A stretch of 64,000 nucleotides of DNA from Sinomonas sp. P10A9 (GTDB lineage Bacteria > Actinomycetota > Actinomycetes > Actinomycetales > Micrococcaceae), in assembly GCF_041022165.1 (NCBI RefSeq), contig NZ_CP163302.1, forward strand, positions 868,001 through 932,000, read 5' to 3'. Each line of letters begins with the position of its first letter. Within the stretch, counting starts at the first letter, position 1. The notes below the pieces were generated by a model that was not told the DNA's origin, made no database searches, and saw only the letters and a program-made list of their open reading frames with translations. Positions 34,405-42,577 of this stretch are shown here, in pieces. The position numbers were made by a program, and so were the translations under genes.

Positions 34405-35276
34405 CCACGTCCCAAGACCCCATCCTCGTCGAGAAATCCGGCAGTGTCGGCCGGCTGGTCCTCAATCGGCCCGAGAAGAGCAACGCCCTCACCTTCGACG
34501 ACGCGCAGCTTCTCGTCGCCGGGCTCCACGAACTCGAGGCAGACGACGACATCAAGGTCATCATCCTGAAGGGCCGGGGCAAGTCGTTCTGCGCCGGGCA
34601 CGACTTCGACGACGTCGTGCGGGTGTTCGGCCTAGACCGGAAGGGGCCAGACGGCAAGCCCTATCGGATGAGCCAGCGGGCCCGCCTCTCCTTCGACAAG
34701 AGGCTCGCGGAGGAGTACATGGCGTTCCAGTACGCCGAGAAGCCCGTCATCGCCCAGGTGCACGGCGCAGCGGTCGGCTTCGGGATGTACCTGACGGAGC
34801 TCGTGGACCTCGTGGTCTGCGCCGACAGTGCGAGGTTCAGCCATGCTGAGCAACGCCTCGGCTTCGCCGGAAACACCTGGCACCTGAACATGCAGATCCT
34901 TACCTACGGGCCGAAGAAGGTCCGTGAGCTGCTGCTCTTCGGATCCCAGTTCGACGGCAAGGACGCCGAGCGGATGGGCCTGGCCAACGTCTCTGTCCCC
35001 GAGGACGAGCTCGAGGACACGGCCGAGCAATGGGCGCAGAAGGTCGCCCGGAACCCGCGCGATGCGATTGTCCTCGGCAAGGCGATCCACAACATGGCCC
35101 TCGACTCGCTCGGCGGGTCGCAGCAGTTCATGCGCGGGGTCATCGGACACACGCTCGGGACCGGCCTGTCCTTCGAGAAGGACGAGTTCAACTTCTTCCG
35201 GGAACGCCGGGACAAGGGAACCAAGACGGCGTTCCAGAACAGGGACGCGAGCTACGAGAGGGAAGTGGTCTCATGA
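34401..35276 (+). CDS. Enoyl-CoA hydratase/isomerase family protein
   Basis: A 291-residue crotonase-fold enzyme. Oxyanion-hole blocks: VIILKGRGKSFCAGHDFDDV and VIAQVHGAAVGFGMYLTELVDLVV. GTG 34401 after AGGAGGA. Since an ALDH gene stands two genes on and no thiolase exists nearby, a hydratase-lyase that splits the side chain to an aldehyde is possible, but the residues seen do not prove it. Overlaps its neighbours by 4 bp on both sides. Confidence 0.9.
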   Translation: MTTSQDPILVEKSGSVGRLVLNRPEKSNALTFDDAQLLVAGLHELEADDDIKVIILKGRGKSFCAGHDFDDVVRVFGLDRKGPDGKPYRMSQRARLSFDKRLAEEYMAFQYAEKPVIAQVHGAAVGFGMYLTELVDLVVCADSARFSHAEQRLGFAGNTWHLNMQILTYGPKKVRELLLFGSQFDGKDAERMGLANVSVPEDELEDTAEQWAQKVARNPRDAIVLGKAIHNMALDSLGGSQQFMRGVIGHTLGTGLSFEKDEFNFFRERRDKGTKTAFQNRDASYEREVVS

Positions 35277-36097
35277 CTGATCTTTTGGGATATGCAGGGA
35301 AGGTATGCGTCGTAACCGGCGCGGCGTCCGGCATGGGACGGGCGACCGCGGAACTCTTGGCGGGGCAGGGTGCGGCCGTCTATGAGCTCGACATCAAGGC
35401 GCCCGAGCAGTCTCTCGGGACGTACGTCCGGGTGAACCTCGCCGACCGGGTCTCGATCGACGAGGCGCTCACTGCATTGCCGGAGCAGGTCGATGCCGTG
35501 TTCAGCTGCGCCGGGATCGCCGGGGAGATCTATGCCGGGCGCACCTTCACGGAGATGGACGTGCTGACGATCAACTTCATCGGCGGACGGTACCTCGTCG
35601 AAGGCCTCATTCCGAGGCTCAGCACGGGCGGGGCGATCGCGGTGATCGCGTCCACAGGCGGGATGCGCTGGCAGCAGCGGGCAAGCACCCTCCTCGATTT
35701 CGTCAAGACGGAGGGCTTCGAGGAAGCGCAGCAGTGGTTCAAGGAGAACCGCGACGCGCTCTTCGAGGGCCATCCGGGCGTCAACCTTCCCTACATGGTC
35801 TCCAAGGAGGCGCTCATTGTCTGGATGAAGCACCGGGCCTTCGCGCTCTCGGAGAAGGGCCTGCGCCTGAACTCCATCTCGCCCGCCTCGACGGCGACCC
35901 CGATGAGCGACGACTTCAGCCTCAACGCGGCGGGCCTGAAGGGTTCCCACATCTCGCTCGTCGGGCGGCCGGCTACCCCCGAGGACCAGGCCAGGGCCCT
36001 CGTGTTCCTCAACTCCGATCTGGCCTCCTATGTGAGCGGGCAGGACCTCCAGGTCGACTTCGGCTTCACCGTCAAGGGCCTTCACGGGCTCGACTGA
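35273..36097 (+). CDS. SDR family oxidoreductase (3-alpha-hydroxysteroid/carveol dehydrogenase-like)
   Basis: A 274-residue short-chain dehydrogenase of the 3-alpha-hydroxysteroid dehydrogenase-like group: TGAASGMGRA cofactor motif, a short central part without the usual long helix (AVFSCAGIAGEIYAGRTF), Ser in VIASTGGM and the YMVSK pair. The long loop between Ser and Tyr (~45 residues) is typical of this group, which oxidises cyclic alcohols such as terpenols and steroids. This hints at an alicyclic intermediate. It overlaps the hydratase gene by 4 bp. Confidence 0.85.
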   Translation: MTDLLGYAGKVCVVTGAASGMGRATAELLAGQGAAVYELDIKAPEQSLGTYVRVNLADRVSIDEALTALPEQVDAVFSCAGIAGEIYAGRTFTEMDVLTINFIGGRYLVEGLIPRLSTGGAIAVIASTGGMRWQQRASTLLDFVKTEGFEEAQQWFKENRDALFEGHPGVNLPYMVSKEALIVWMKHRAFALSEKGLRLNSISPASTATPMSDDFSLNAAGLKGSHISLVGRPATPEDQARALVFLNSDLASYVSGQDLQVDFGFTVKGLHGLD

Positions 36098-36109
36098 GAG
36101 GACCTTTCC

Positions 36110-37579
36110 ATGACTGTCACAGCATCAGTCCGCCCAGAGGTCCTTCCGGCCGCGCCGAAGGACCTCTTCATCGATGGCGTCTGGACGAAGGCCGCTGAGG
36201 GGCGCACGTTCCGGGTCCTGGACCCGGGCACGGGCGAGGTGCTCTGCACCGTGGCCGACGCCTCGCCCGCCGACGGGCGCCGCGCCCTGGAAGCCGCCGT
36301 GGCTGCCCAGTCGGCCTTCGCCGCGCTCACCCCGCGCGAGCGGCAGCAAATCCTCCACCGCGCACTGGCACTGGTTGCCGAGCGCAGGGAGGACCTTGCC
36401 ACGATCCTGACGCTCGAGTCCGGCAAGCCTCTGCATGAGTCTCGTGCCGAGCTCACGAGCGTCGCCGAGTGGATCCAGCACTTCGCCGAAGAGGCCGTCC
36501 GCGTCCATGGGTCCTTCCAGGAGAACCCCGGCGTCAACGGGCGGATGATCGTCACGAAGCAGCCCATCGGGCCGTCGATCCTGATCACGCCGTGGAATTT
36601 CCCGCTGTCCCAGGCTGTGCGGAAGCTCGCCCCCGCCATCGCCGCCGGCTGCACCTCGGTCGTCAAGCCAGCCAAGGAAACGCCGCTCGCGGTCCTCGCC
36701 TTCGTGAAGCTGCTGGCGGACGCGGGGGTTCCTCCCGGGGCGGTGAACGCGGTCACCACCAGTGAGTCGAATGCCGTCATGGAGCCGCTCATCCGCTCGG
36801 GCCTGGCCCGCAAGCTCTCGTTCACGGGTTCGACCCCTGTAGGGGTGCGCCTGCTCGAGCAGGCGGCGGAGCAGGTGCTGAGCTGCTCGATGGAGCTGGG
36901 CGGGAACGCTCCGTTCATCGTGTTCGAGGATGCCGACCTCGACGTCGCGGTGGACAGCCTCATGGTGAACAAAATGTGGAACTGCGGCCAGACCTGCACG
37001 TCGGCGAACCGTGTCTTCGTCCACGCCACGCTCATGGACGAGTTCGAGCGCCGCGTCACGGAACGGCTCGCCCCCATGGTGCAGGGGCATGGGATGGACG
37101 ACGGCGTGACGCTGGGTCCGCTGGTCAACGAACGCCAAGTGCGGCACGTCCAAGCCATGGTCGACGACGCCGTCGGACACGGTGCCCGCCTCGTCATGGG
37201 CGGGCACCGGCTCGATCGGCCGGGGACGTTCTACCCGCCAACGGTCCTGCGTGACGTCCCCGCCTCGGCCGAGCTCATGCGCGAGGAGGTCTTCGGCCCG
37301 GTCGTGGCCCTCATCCCGTTCGAGGAGGAGACCGACGTGGTGCAGCGGGCGAACGACACGGACTACGGGCTCGTCTCGTACGTCTTCACCGAGAGCCTGC
37401 GCCGGGCGGTCCGCGTCGCGGAGGCCCTGGAATCGGGCAATGTGGGCCTCAACCGCGGCACCGTTGCCTACGCGGCGGCGCCATTCGGCGGGACCAAGAG
37501 GTCAGGACTCGGCCGCGAGGGCGCCACAGAAGGCATCGAGGAATTCCTCGAAACCAAGTTCGTGGCACTCCAGCTCTGA
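36110..37579 (+). CDS. NAD(P)-dependent aldehyde dehydrogenase
   Basis: A complete 489-residue ALDH of the succinate-semialdehyde dehydrogenase group. ITPWNFPLSQAVRKLAPA binds cofactor, MELGGNAPFIVFEDAD contains the general-base Glu, and NCGQTCTSANR the catalytic Cys at ~290. It ends the operon begun at 31234. It closely resembles the truncated ALDH at the left edge of the window. It would oxidise an aldehyde from the hydratase or alcohol dehydrogenase step. Confidence 0.93.
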   Translation: MTVTASVRPEVLPAAPKDLFIDGVWTKAAEGRTFRVLDPGTGEVLCTVADASPADGRRALEAAVAAQSAFAALTPRERQQILHRALALVAERREDLATILTLESGKPLHESRAELTSVAEWIQHFAEEAVRVHGSFQENPGVNGRMIVTKQPIGPSILITPWNFPLSQAVRKLAPAIAAGCTSVVKPAKETPLAVLAFVKLLADAGVPPGAVNAVTTSESNAVMEPLIRSGLARKLSFTGSTPVGVRLLEQAAEQVLSCSMELGGNAPFIVFEDADLDVAVDSLMVNKMWNCGQTCTSANRVFVHATLMDEFERRVTERLAPMVQGHGMDDGVTLGPLVNERQVRHVQAMVDDAVGHGARLVMGGHRLDRPGTFYPPTVLRDVPASAELMREEVFGPVVALIPFEEETDVVQRANDTDYGLVSYVFTESLRRAVRVAEALESGNVGLNRGTVAYAAAPFGGTKRSGLGREGATEGIEEFLETKFVALQL

Positions 37580-37630
37580 GCCCGATACCCCCCTCTGGAC
37601 GGAGGGGAGGGCAAAGAAGTGACGCAGTGA

Positions 37631-37662
37631 GAGGCGGCGCCCCGGGCCAGGGGCGCCGCCTC
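37631..37662. terminator. Hairpin terminator after the ALDH gene
   Basis: Perfect 13-bp arms 37631-37643 and 37650-37662 with a 6-nt loop, followed by TT; 51 bp after the ALDH stop. Confidence 0.85.
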
Positions 37663-37699
37663 TTGGCACAACCGTGGCTGGCTGCGGACGAGAGCAAGA

Positions 37700-37732
37700 G
37701 AGGCGCCGCCGGGAGAATTCCGGCGGCGCCTC
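37700..37732. terminator. Hairpin terminator after the P450 gene
   Basis: Perfect 13-bp arms 37700-37712 and 37720-37732 with a 7-nt loop, 20 bp beyond the 3' end of the minus-strand P450 gene. With the neighbouring hairpin it forms a double terminator like that at 567-676. Confidence 0.85.
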
Positions 37733-37751
37733 ATTGCGAGCGTCAGGGGTC

Positions 37752-39038
37752 TCAGGAGAGCGGCGTGGCGGTGACCATGAGGGAGTCGACGCCATTCGTC
37801 AGGCTGTTGCCCTTGAGGAGCTCCATGTCCGTGTCCGGGTCGAAGTCCACGGCACTGGCCACCTTCGCGATCTCCCCGAAGAGGATGCGGCTCTCCAGGC
37901 GGGCCAGCGGAGCACCCAGGCACGCGTGGACGCCATGGCCGAAGCCGAAGTGGCCCTCGATCTTGCGATCGATGTCGAACTCGTCCGCATGCGGCCACTG
38001 CGACTCGTCGCGGTTCGCCGACGCGAGCAGGAGACGCACAATCGACCCCTTGGGGATGACGACGCCGGCGAACTCGACATCCTCGACAGTCCGGCGGGGC
38101 GCCTTGTGCACGGGGCCGCGGAACCGCACGAGCTCCTCGATGAACTTCTCGCCGTCTTCCTTCGGGTTCTCCCGGATGCGCTCGAGGAGCGCCGGGTTAG
38201 CCTTGAGCTCGCGGAAGCCGCCTGCGATGAGGCGCTCCGTCGTCTCGAAGCCTGCCACGAAGACGAAGGCGCAGAGCTCGGTGGCTTCCTTCTCGGTGAG
38301 GACGCCCTCGTCGAGCCAGGCGCGGGCGATGATGCCTGCGACAGTCTCGCTCTTCTCCTCATGGAGGCGGCGGAGGGTCTTGTTCAGGTAGTCGAAGAGC
38401 TCCATCGCATACTTCTCATCGTCCTCGTCGCCGGGGGCCATGCGCGAGACGCGGGCGAAGAGCACGAAGAGCTTGTCCGCGAGGAAGTTCATCTTCTCCA
38501 TATCGTCCACAGGCACTCCGAGGATGCCGCTGATCGTGGCGATGGTCAGAGGCCGCGAAACCTCTTCCACGACCTCGCCCCCTCCCTTGCCCACGAAGGA
38601 CTGCGCGAGGTCCACGGCAACGTCACGGACTCGGTCCTCGACGAGTGCGATGGCCTTGGGGATGAAGGCGGCGGCGATGACCTTCCTCAGCTTGGCATGG
38701 GCTGCTCCGTCGAGGAGAGTCGGGAAGGCGAACGGCGGGACGTCATTGACCTGGCTGTGCAGGATCTTGGGCGAGCGCATCCCCTTGCGCACGTCTTGGT
38801 ACCGGGAGACGAAGTACACGTCCTCGTCCGGGTGGTGCACCCGCAGCACTGGGTGGTGTCTGCGCATCCAGGCGAAGTGGGCGTATGGCTCTCCTTGGGT
38901 CCCCTTCTCATCGATCACAGTCCACGGCTCGAGGCCATCGGGCCACTGGAGATCGTGGGAGTAGGGGAGATCCTGCCCGCGGATGGGCTCCGGAGCCGTC
39001 GCGTCGGAATGCTCCTGACCCTCGGTCATGGTGGACAT
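37752..39038 (-). CDS. Cytochrome P450
   Basis: A 428-residue soluble bacterial P450 (CYP). The haem ligand Cys lies in FGFGHGVHACLGAPLARLE (~residue 375), the oxygen-activation I-helix is FVFVAGFETTERL and the ExxR pair is in EELVRFRGPV. It needs separate electron donors, most likely the ferredoxin and reductase at 28888-30511, which carry the same 15-bp palindrome in their promoter. It probably hydroxylates the growth substrate at the top of the pathway. Separated from the IclR gene by 107 bp that hold the palindrome. Confidence 0.96.
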   Translation of the reverse strand: MSTMTEGQEHSDATAPEPIRGQDLPYSHDLQWPDGLEPWTVIDEKGTQGEPYAHFAWMRRHHPVLRVHHPDEDVYFVSRYQDVRKGMRSPKILHSQVNDVPPFAFPTLLDGAAHAKLRKVIAAAFIPKAIALVEDRVRDVAVDLAQSFVGKGGGEVVEEVSRPLTIATISGILGVPVDDMEKMNFLADKLFVLFARVSRMAPGDEDDEKYAMELFDYLNKTLRRLHEEKSETVAGIIARAWLDEGVLTEKEATELCAFVFVAGFETTERLIAGGFRELKANPALLERIRENPKEDGEKFIEELVRFRGPVHKAPRRTVEDVEFAGVVIPKGSIVRLLLASANRDESQWPHADEFDIDRKIEGHFGFGHGVHACLGAPLARLESRILFGEIAKVASAVDFDPDTDMELLKGNSLTNGVDSLMVTATPLS

Positions 39039-39109
39039 CGTCGTCCTTTCGGTCGGTGTGTGCTTCAGAACACCACCGTGCCATCCGTGGTGCGCGGAAC
39101 ACTGGGGGG

Positions 39110-39124
39110 TTTCGCTCAGCGAAA
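39110..39124. promoter_or_regulatory. IclR-type palindrome, copy 3
   Basis: TTTCGCT-C-AGCGAAA, identical to the copy at 28792 and 72 bp upstream of the P450 start. A 7-1-7 palindrome fits known IclR-family operators, and the IclR gene ends 22 bp away. Confidence 0.75.
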
Positions 39125-39145
39125 GTACTGGGAGGAAGGGTGCCT

Positions 39146-39913
39146 TCAGCTGCGCTTGGGCGGTTTAACCCCCAGTGCCATCGAGATCCCGAAGGACGCC
39201 GCGTGAAGGGCGGGGATGGCCTCGTGGGTCCGCTCACCCCCGCGCTCGTAGACGACGCTCAGAGCCGCCACGACACGCTGCCCGGCGCCGAAGACCGGAA
39301 CCGCCATGCCGGTCCATCCGCGCGTTCCGATTCCCGGGGCAGAGCAGAAGCGCTGCTGCCTGATCTCGGCAAGCACGCGGCGCAGGACATGCGGGTCGGT
39401 GACGGTGTCCTCGGTGTACTTCGGGAGGGGCTTGGCGAGGAAGTCGTCTTGGAACTCCGGTGATGAGAAAGCCAGCAGCACGAGGCCGGAGGATGCCGCG
39501 TGGATGGGATGCCGTTGCGCCACGAGGGCGCGGTCGAGGGAGAGGCCCTCGGGGGAGATCCTTTCGAGGTAGAGCAGTGTTCCGTTGTCGAGGACTGACA
39601 GCGTCGTGAGGCGCCCCAGGCTCTCGAAGAGGTCTTCCATGTACGGCAGCGCCGTGTCCCGGAGGGACAGCGTGTCGCTGCCCCGCGTCGAGAGCTCCCA
39701 GAGCCTGAGTCCAACACGGATCTCCTTGTCCGGGCCACGCTCGAGCAGTCCGTGGCGCACGAGCTCCGAGACGAGCCGGTAGGCCGTTGGCAGCGGCAGG
39801 CCCGTCCGATCCGCCAGGACCGTCAATGGCATGGAGCGGTTCTTGCGGTCGAACGCGGAGAGGATGCGGGCCACTCGGCTGATGACAGACTCACCGGTGG
39901 GTGCCTCGGACAT
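39146..39913 (-). CDS. IclR family transcriptional regulator
   Basis: A 255-residue regulator: N-terminal winged helix with LTVLADRTGLPLPTAYRLVSELVRHGLLER (~residues 28-57) and C-terminal effector domain (LFESLGRLTTLSVLDNGTLLYLERIS through GIGTRGWTGMAVPVFG). ATG 39913 was chosen because the upstream extension of the frame is the shadow of the transporter gene. It sits upstream of the P450 gene on the same strand and is the best candidate for binding the TTTCGCT-N-AGCGAAA sites. The effector is probably a pathway compound. Confidence 0.92.
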   Translation of the reverse strand: MSEAPTGESVISRVARILSAFDRKNRSMPLTVLADRTGLPLPTAYRLVSELVRHGLLERGPDKEIRVGLRLWELSTRGSDTLSLRDTALPYMEDLFESLGRLTTLSVLDNGTLLYLERISPEGLSLDRALVAQRHPIHAASSGLVLLAFSSPEFQDDFLAKPLPKYTEDTVTDPHVLRRVLAEIRQQRFCSAPGIGTRGWTGMAVPVFGAGQRVVAALSVVYERGGERTHEAIPALHAASFGISMALGVKPPKRS

Positions 39914-39944
39914 AGGTGCCTCCGTAACCGTTGCTCCGGCAGGG

Positions 39945-39983
39945 CCGAGGCGCCCCGGACCTGAGGGGTCCGGGGCGCCTCGG
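39945..39983. terminator. Terminator of the MHS carrier gene
   Basis: Perfect 17-bp arms 39945-39961 and 39967-39983 with a 5-nt loop, between the MHS transporter 3' end and the IclR start on the minus strand. Confidence 0.88.
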
Positions 39984-40053
39984 CATGAAGTTACAGTGAT
40001 GGGAATTCTAGCGCGTCGCTGGGCCGGCTCGGTCGGGGCCCACCTGCCCGAGG

Positions 40054-41409
40054 TCAGCGGGGAGCGGACGCCGTGGCGCTTGGTGTGGCGGCCGCATCGG
40101 CGACCACATCCATCTCCCGGGCGTTCGGGATTCCGAATCGGGCGACGAAGATGGCTGCGACCGCGAACAGGATCACGTAGTACGACGGCGCTGTGGCCCC
40201 GAAGGATGCCGACATCCAGGTCGCGACGAAGGGGACGGTGCCGCCGAAGACTGAGAAGGCCACCGAGTAGGCAAAGCCGCTCGCGCTCGCCCGGACGTCC
40301 ACCGGGAAGAGCTCGACGATGGCGACGCCAGAGGTGATCATCGTGCCGTACATGAGCGAGGCGAAGATCCCCAGCCCGAAGGCTGCAGGGACGGGGCCCC
40401 AGGACATCAGGACGAAGGCTGGGAGGACCCACACCGCGAGGCCGATCGAGAGAATCGAGGCAAAGGACCTGCGGGAGATCCGGTCCATGAGGCGACCGAG
40501 AAGCGTTGACGCGATCATCGCGATGACCATGGCGGCGATGAGGATGCCCAAGGCAGAACTGAACGCGAACTTCTCGAACTGGACGAGGTGCGACACCATG
40601 TAACCGACCGTCAGGTATCCGGCGACGGCCTGGAGGGCAACCCACCCGAACAGGATGAGCATTTCTTTCGGGACGCTGCGGAAGGCCTGTGCGAGAGGCG
40701 AGTGGCGGTGGCCCACCGCCTTGTTGATGACAGCCGACTCCTTCGTGGCTTCCTTGTAGGCTTCGGACTCGTCGATGTGGAGCCGCAGGTACAGGCCGAC
40801 GACGCCGAGCGGGACCGCGATGAAGAACGGCACACGCCAGCCCCACTCGGTGATGGCTTCGGGTGGAAGTAGCGCTGTTGTGGCGAGGGCTGTAGCAGCG
40901 GCGCACGCAGCACCCGCGATGGAGGAGACGATGAGCGGTGCGGTATTCCGGCCTCGGGAGGCCGCGGCGGAGTGTTCGACGACCAGAACGAAGGCCCCTG
41001 TCGACTCGCCGCCGACGGAGAAACCCTGGAGTAGGCGGCAGCCCATGAGGAGTGCCGGGGCCAGCAGGCCCACCGTCGCATACGTGGGCAGGAGGCCGAG
41101 TGCCGTGGTCGAGATGCTCATGAGAAGCAGCGCGAGGATGAGCTGCCGCTTGCGGCCCCACCGATCGCCGATGTGGCCGAACACAATGCCACCGACAGGG
41201 CGGATGAAGAAGGCGACGCCGAACACGGCGAAGGTCGAGAGCAGACCGGCCACAGGGTCTGCCGTGGGGAAGAACAACTTCGCGATCGTGACCGCGAAGT
41301 AGGCATACAGGGCGTTGTCGAAGTACTCGATGAAGTTGCCGATCGCGCCGGCCCTGCGCACCCGGCGCATCGTGGCGGCGTCGGACGGCGCCGAATGGGT
41401 TGTAGCCAA
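40054..41409 (-). CDS. MHS family MFS transporter
   Basis: A 451-residue 12-TM metabolite:proton symporter. RRAGAIGNFIEYFDNALYAYFAVTI at the N-terminus, GHIGDRWGRK in loop 2-3 and SVGGESTGAF in helix 5 are typical. It is a paralogue of the carrier at 18718. The promoter region holds a TTGGT-ATG-ACC element, so it appears to be in the same regulon as the catabolic operons. Likely imports an acid substrate; identity unknown. Confidence 0.92.
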   Translation of the reverse strand: MATTHSAPSDAATMRRVRRAGAIGNFIEYFDNALYAYFAVTIAKLFFPTADPVAGLLSTFAVFGVAFFIRPVGGIVFGHIGDRWGRKRQLILALLLMSISTTALGLLPTYATVGLLAPALLMGCRLLQGFSVGGESTGAFVLVVEHSAAASRGRNTAPLIVSSIAGAACAAATALATTALLPPEAITEWGWRVPFFIAVPLGVVGLYLRLHIDESEAYKEATKESAVINKAVGHRHSPLAQAFRSVPKEMLILFGWVALQAVAGYLTVGYMVSHLVQFEKFAFSSALGILIAAMVIAMIASTLLGRLMDRISRRSFASILSIGLAVWVLPAFVLMSWGPVPAAFGLGIFASLMYGTMITSGVAIVELFPVDVRASASGFAYSVAFSVFGGTVPFVATWMSASFGATAPSYYVILFAVAAIFVARFGIPNAREMDVVADAAATPSATASAPR

Positions 41410-41464
41410 CGGTGAACTCCCTTGTCCAGGTTGAACAGAAGATGGTGCATGGTCAATCCTTCAA

Positions 41465-41477
41465 TTGGTATGACCGT
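41465..41477. promoter_or_regulatory. FadR/GntR-type operator, site G
   Basis: TTGGT-ATG-ACCGT, 55 bp upstream of the MHS carrier start; the 11-bp core equals site F1. Confidence 0.55.
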
Positions 41478-41530
41478 TGTCCAAGTCAACCTCCCGTGAA
41501 GGGCGCTGTCAAGAGCTCTGAAACGGTCGG

Positions 41531-42463
41531 CTAGCGGCCGACCTTGCCCATCAGCGCTGCAATGGGACGCAGGAAGAGCGGCCGGGCCAGAAACCATGCG
41601 GCAATCATGACCACGAGGGACGCCGAGAAGAAGGCGAATCCGAGCCACTCGTCGTCGTCGGAGGGGGCGTACATGTGGTTGAGATTCCGCAGGGCGCCGG
41701 TGGCGAAGACGAGGAAGACATGCACTGCGGTGAACGCGACGAAATAGATCATCACAGGGAAGTGCAGTCGGCGCGCCAACTCGATGGGGAAGAGGCGGTT
41801 GATCCCGTCCGGGCCCTTAGGCCACGCGTTGGACATCCGCACTCCGGTGAGGACAGAGAGCGGCGCGGCGATGAACACTGTCACGAAGTAGGCCAAGACC
41901 TGGAGTGCGTTGTAGGACACCCAGCCATTCTCGAGCGGCCACTCGAGTGCCGCGTACTGGAGGAGGGCCGAGGCTGCGTGCGGGACGATCTCCCAAGAGG
42001 TCGGGACGATGCGCATCCACTGCCCCGTGACGAAGAGGAGGATGGCAAACACGAGGCCGTTGAGCACCCAGAGGGCATCGAGGCTGAGGTGGAACCAGAG
42101 TTCAAGGCTGATCTTCTTGGGCTGGCCCTTGGTCCGGAGGAGGCCCGTGTTCTTGCGGGTCCACGAGGCCGTCGGCCGCGTGGTGGTCCGCACCTGCCAG
42201 CCGGTGCGGACGATGAGGAGCATGAGGAAGGCGTTGAAGAAGTGCTGCCAGCCGAGCCACGCTGGGATCCCGACGGGCACGGACGGTGGCAAGGGGGCCT
42301 GGCCGGGGTGCTCAGCGACGAACCGGGCCACAGGTGGCAGGCCAATGAGCCAGCGCGCCGCAAGCACAAGGACCGCCAGCGCTGCGACCGCCGTGACCGC
42401 GAGTACGGCGAAGCGCACCATGGCGTTCCCGGGAGGGGCAGGGAGTCGGGTTGATGCGCCCAT
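41531..42463 (-). CDS. Membrane cytochrome b-type protein (b561/thiosulfate-reductase cytochrome b-like)
   Basis: A 310-residue protein with six hydrophobic segments. Membrane His residues that could bind two haems are seen in WQHFFNAFLM, LWFHLSLDALW, RRLHFPVMIYF and AVHVFLVF. This layout resembles the cytochrome b subunits of formate dehydrogenase, thiosulfate reductase and b561 proteins. The catalytic partner subunit is not adjacent, so it stands alone. It is divergent from a MarR gene, with a palindrome between them, and probably controlled by it. Confidence 0.75.
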   Translation of the reverse strand: MGASTRLPAPPGNAMVRFAVLAVTAVAALAVLVLAARWLIGLPPVARFVAEHPGQAPLPPSVPVGIPAWLGWQHFFNAFLMLLIVRTGWQVRTTTRPTASWTRKNTGLLRTKGQPKKISLELWFHLSLDALWVLNGLVFAILLFVTGQWMRIVPTSWEIVPHAASALLQYAALEWPLENGWVSYNALQVLAYFVTVFIAAPLSVLTGVRMSNAWPKGPDGINRLFPIELARRLHFPVMIYFVAFTAVHVFLVFATGALRNLNHMYAPSDDDEWLGFAFFSASLVVMIAAWFLARPLFLRPIAALMGKVGR

Positions 42464-42505
42464 GGGGGATCTCCTGATTATTGCGAGGGGTAGTCCGCCC
42501 AGACT

Positions 42506-42541
42506 ACAACGACATCGTTGTTTTTGCTATGATATCGTTGT
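42506..42541. promoter_or_regulatory. MarR operator region
   Basis: ACAACGA-CA-TCGTTGT (42506-42521) is a perfect 7-bp inverted repeat. A second half-site TATCGTTGT follows at 42533-42541. Both lie in the unusually AT-rich divergent region between the cytochrome b and MarR genes. Confidence 0.7.
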
Positions 42542-42577
42542 TTCTCGTAGGACTCCGAAGCAAAGGTGACATTCAAC

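Noticed and set aside
39910..41161. An IclR protein extended N-terminally by over 400 residues.
   Set aside because: The extra part is the antisense-phase shadow of the MHS transporter; a normal IclR starts at 39913.
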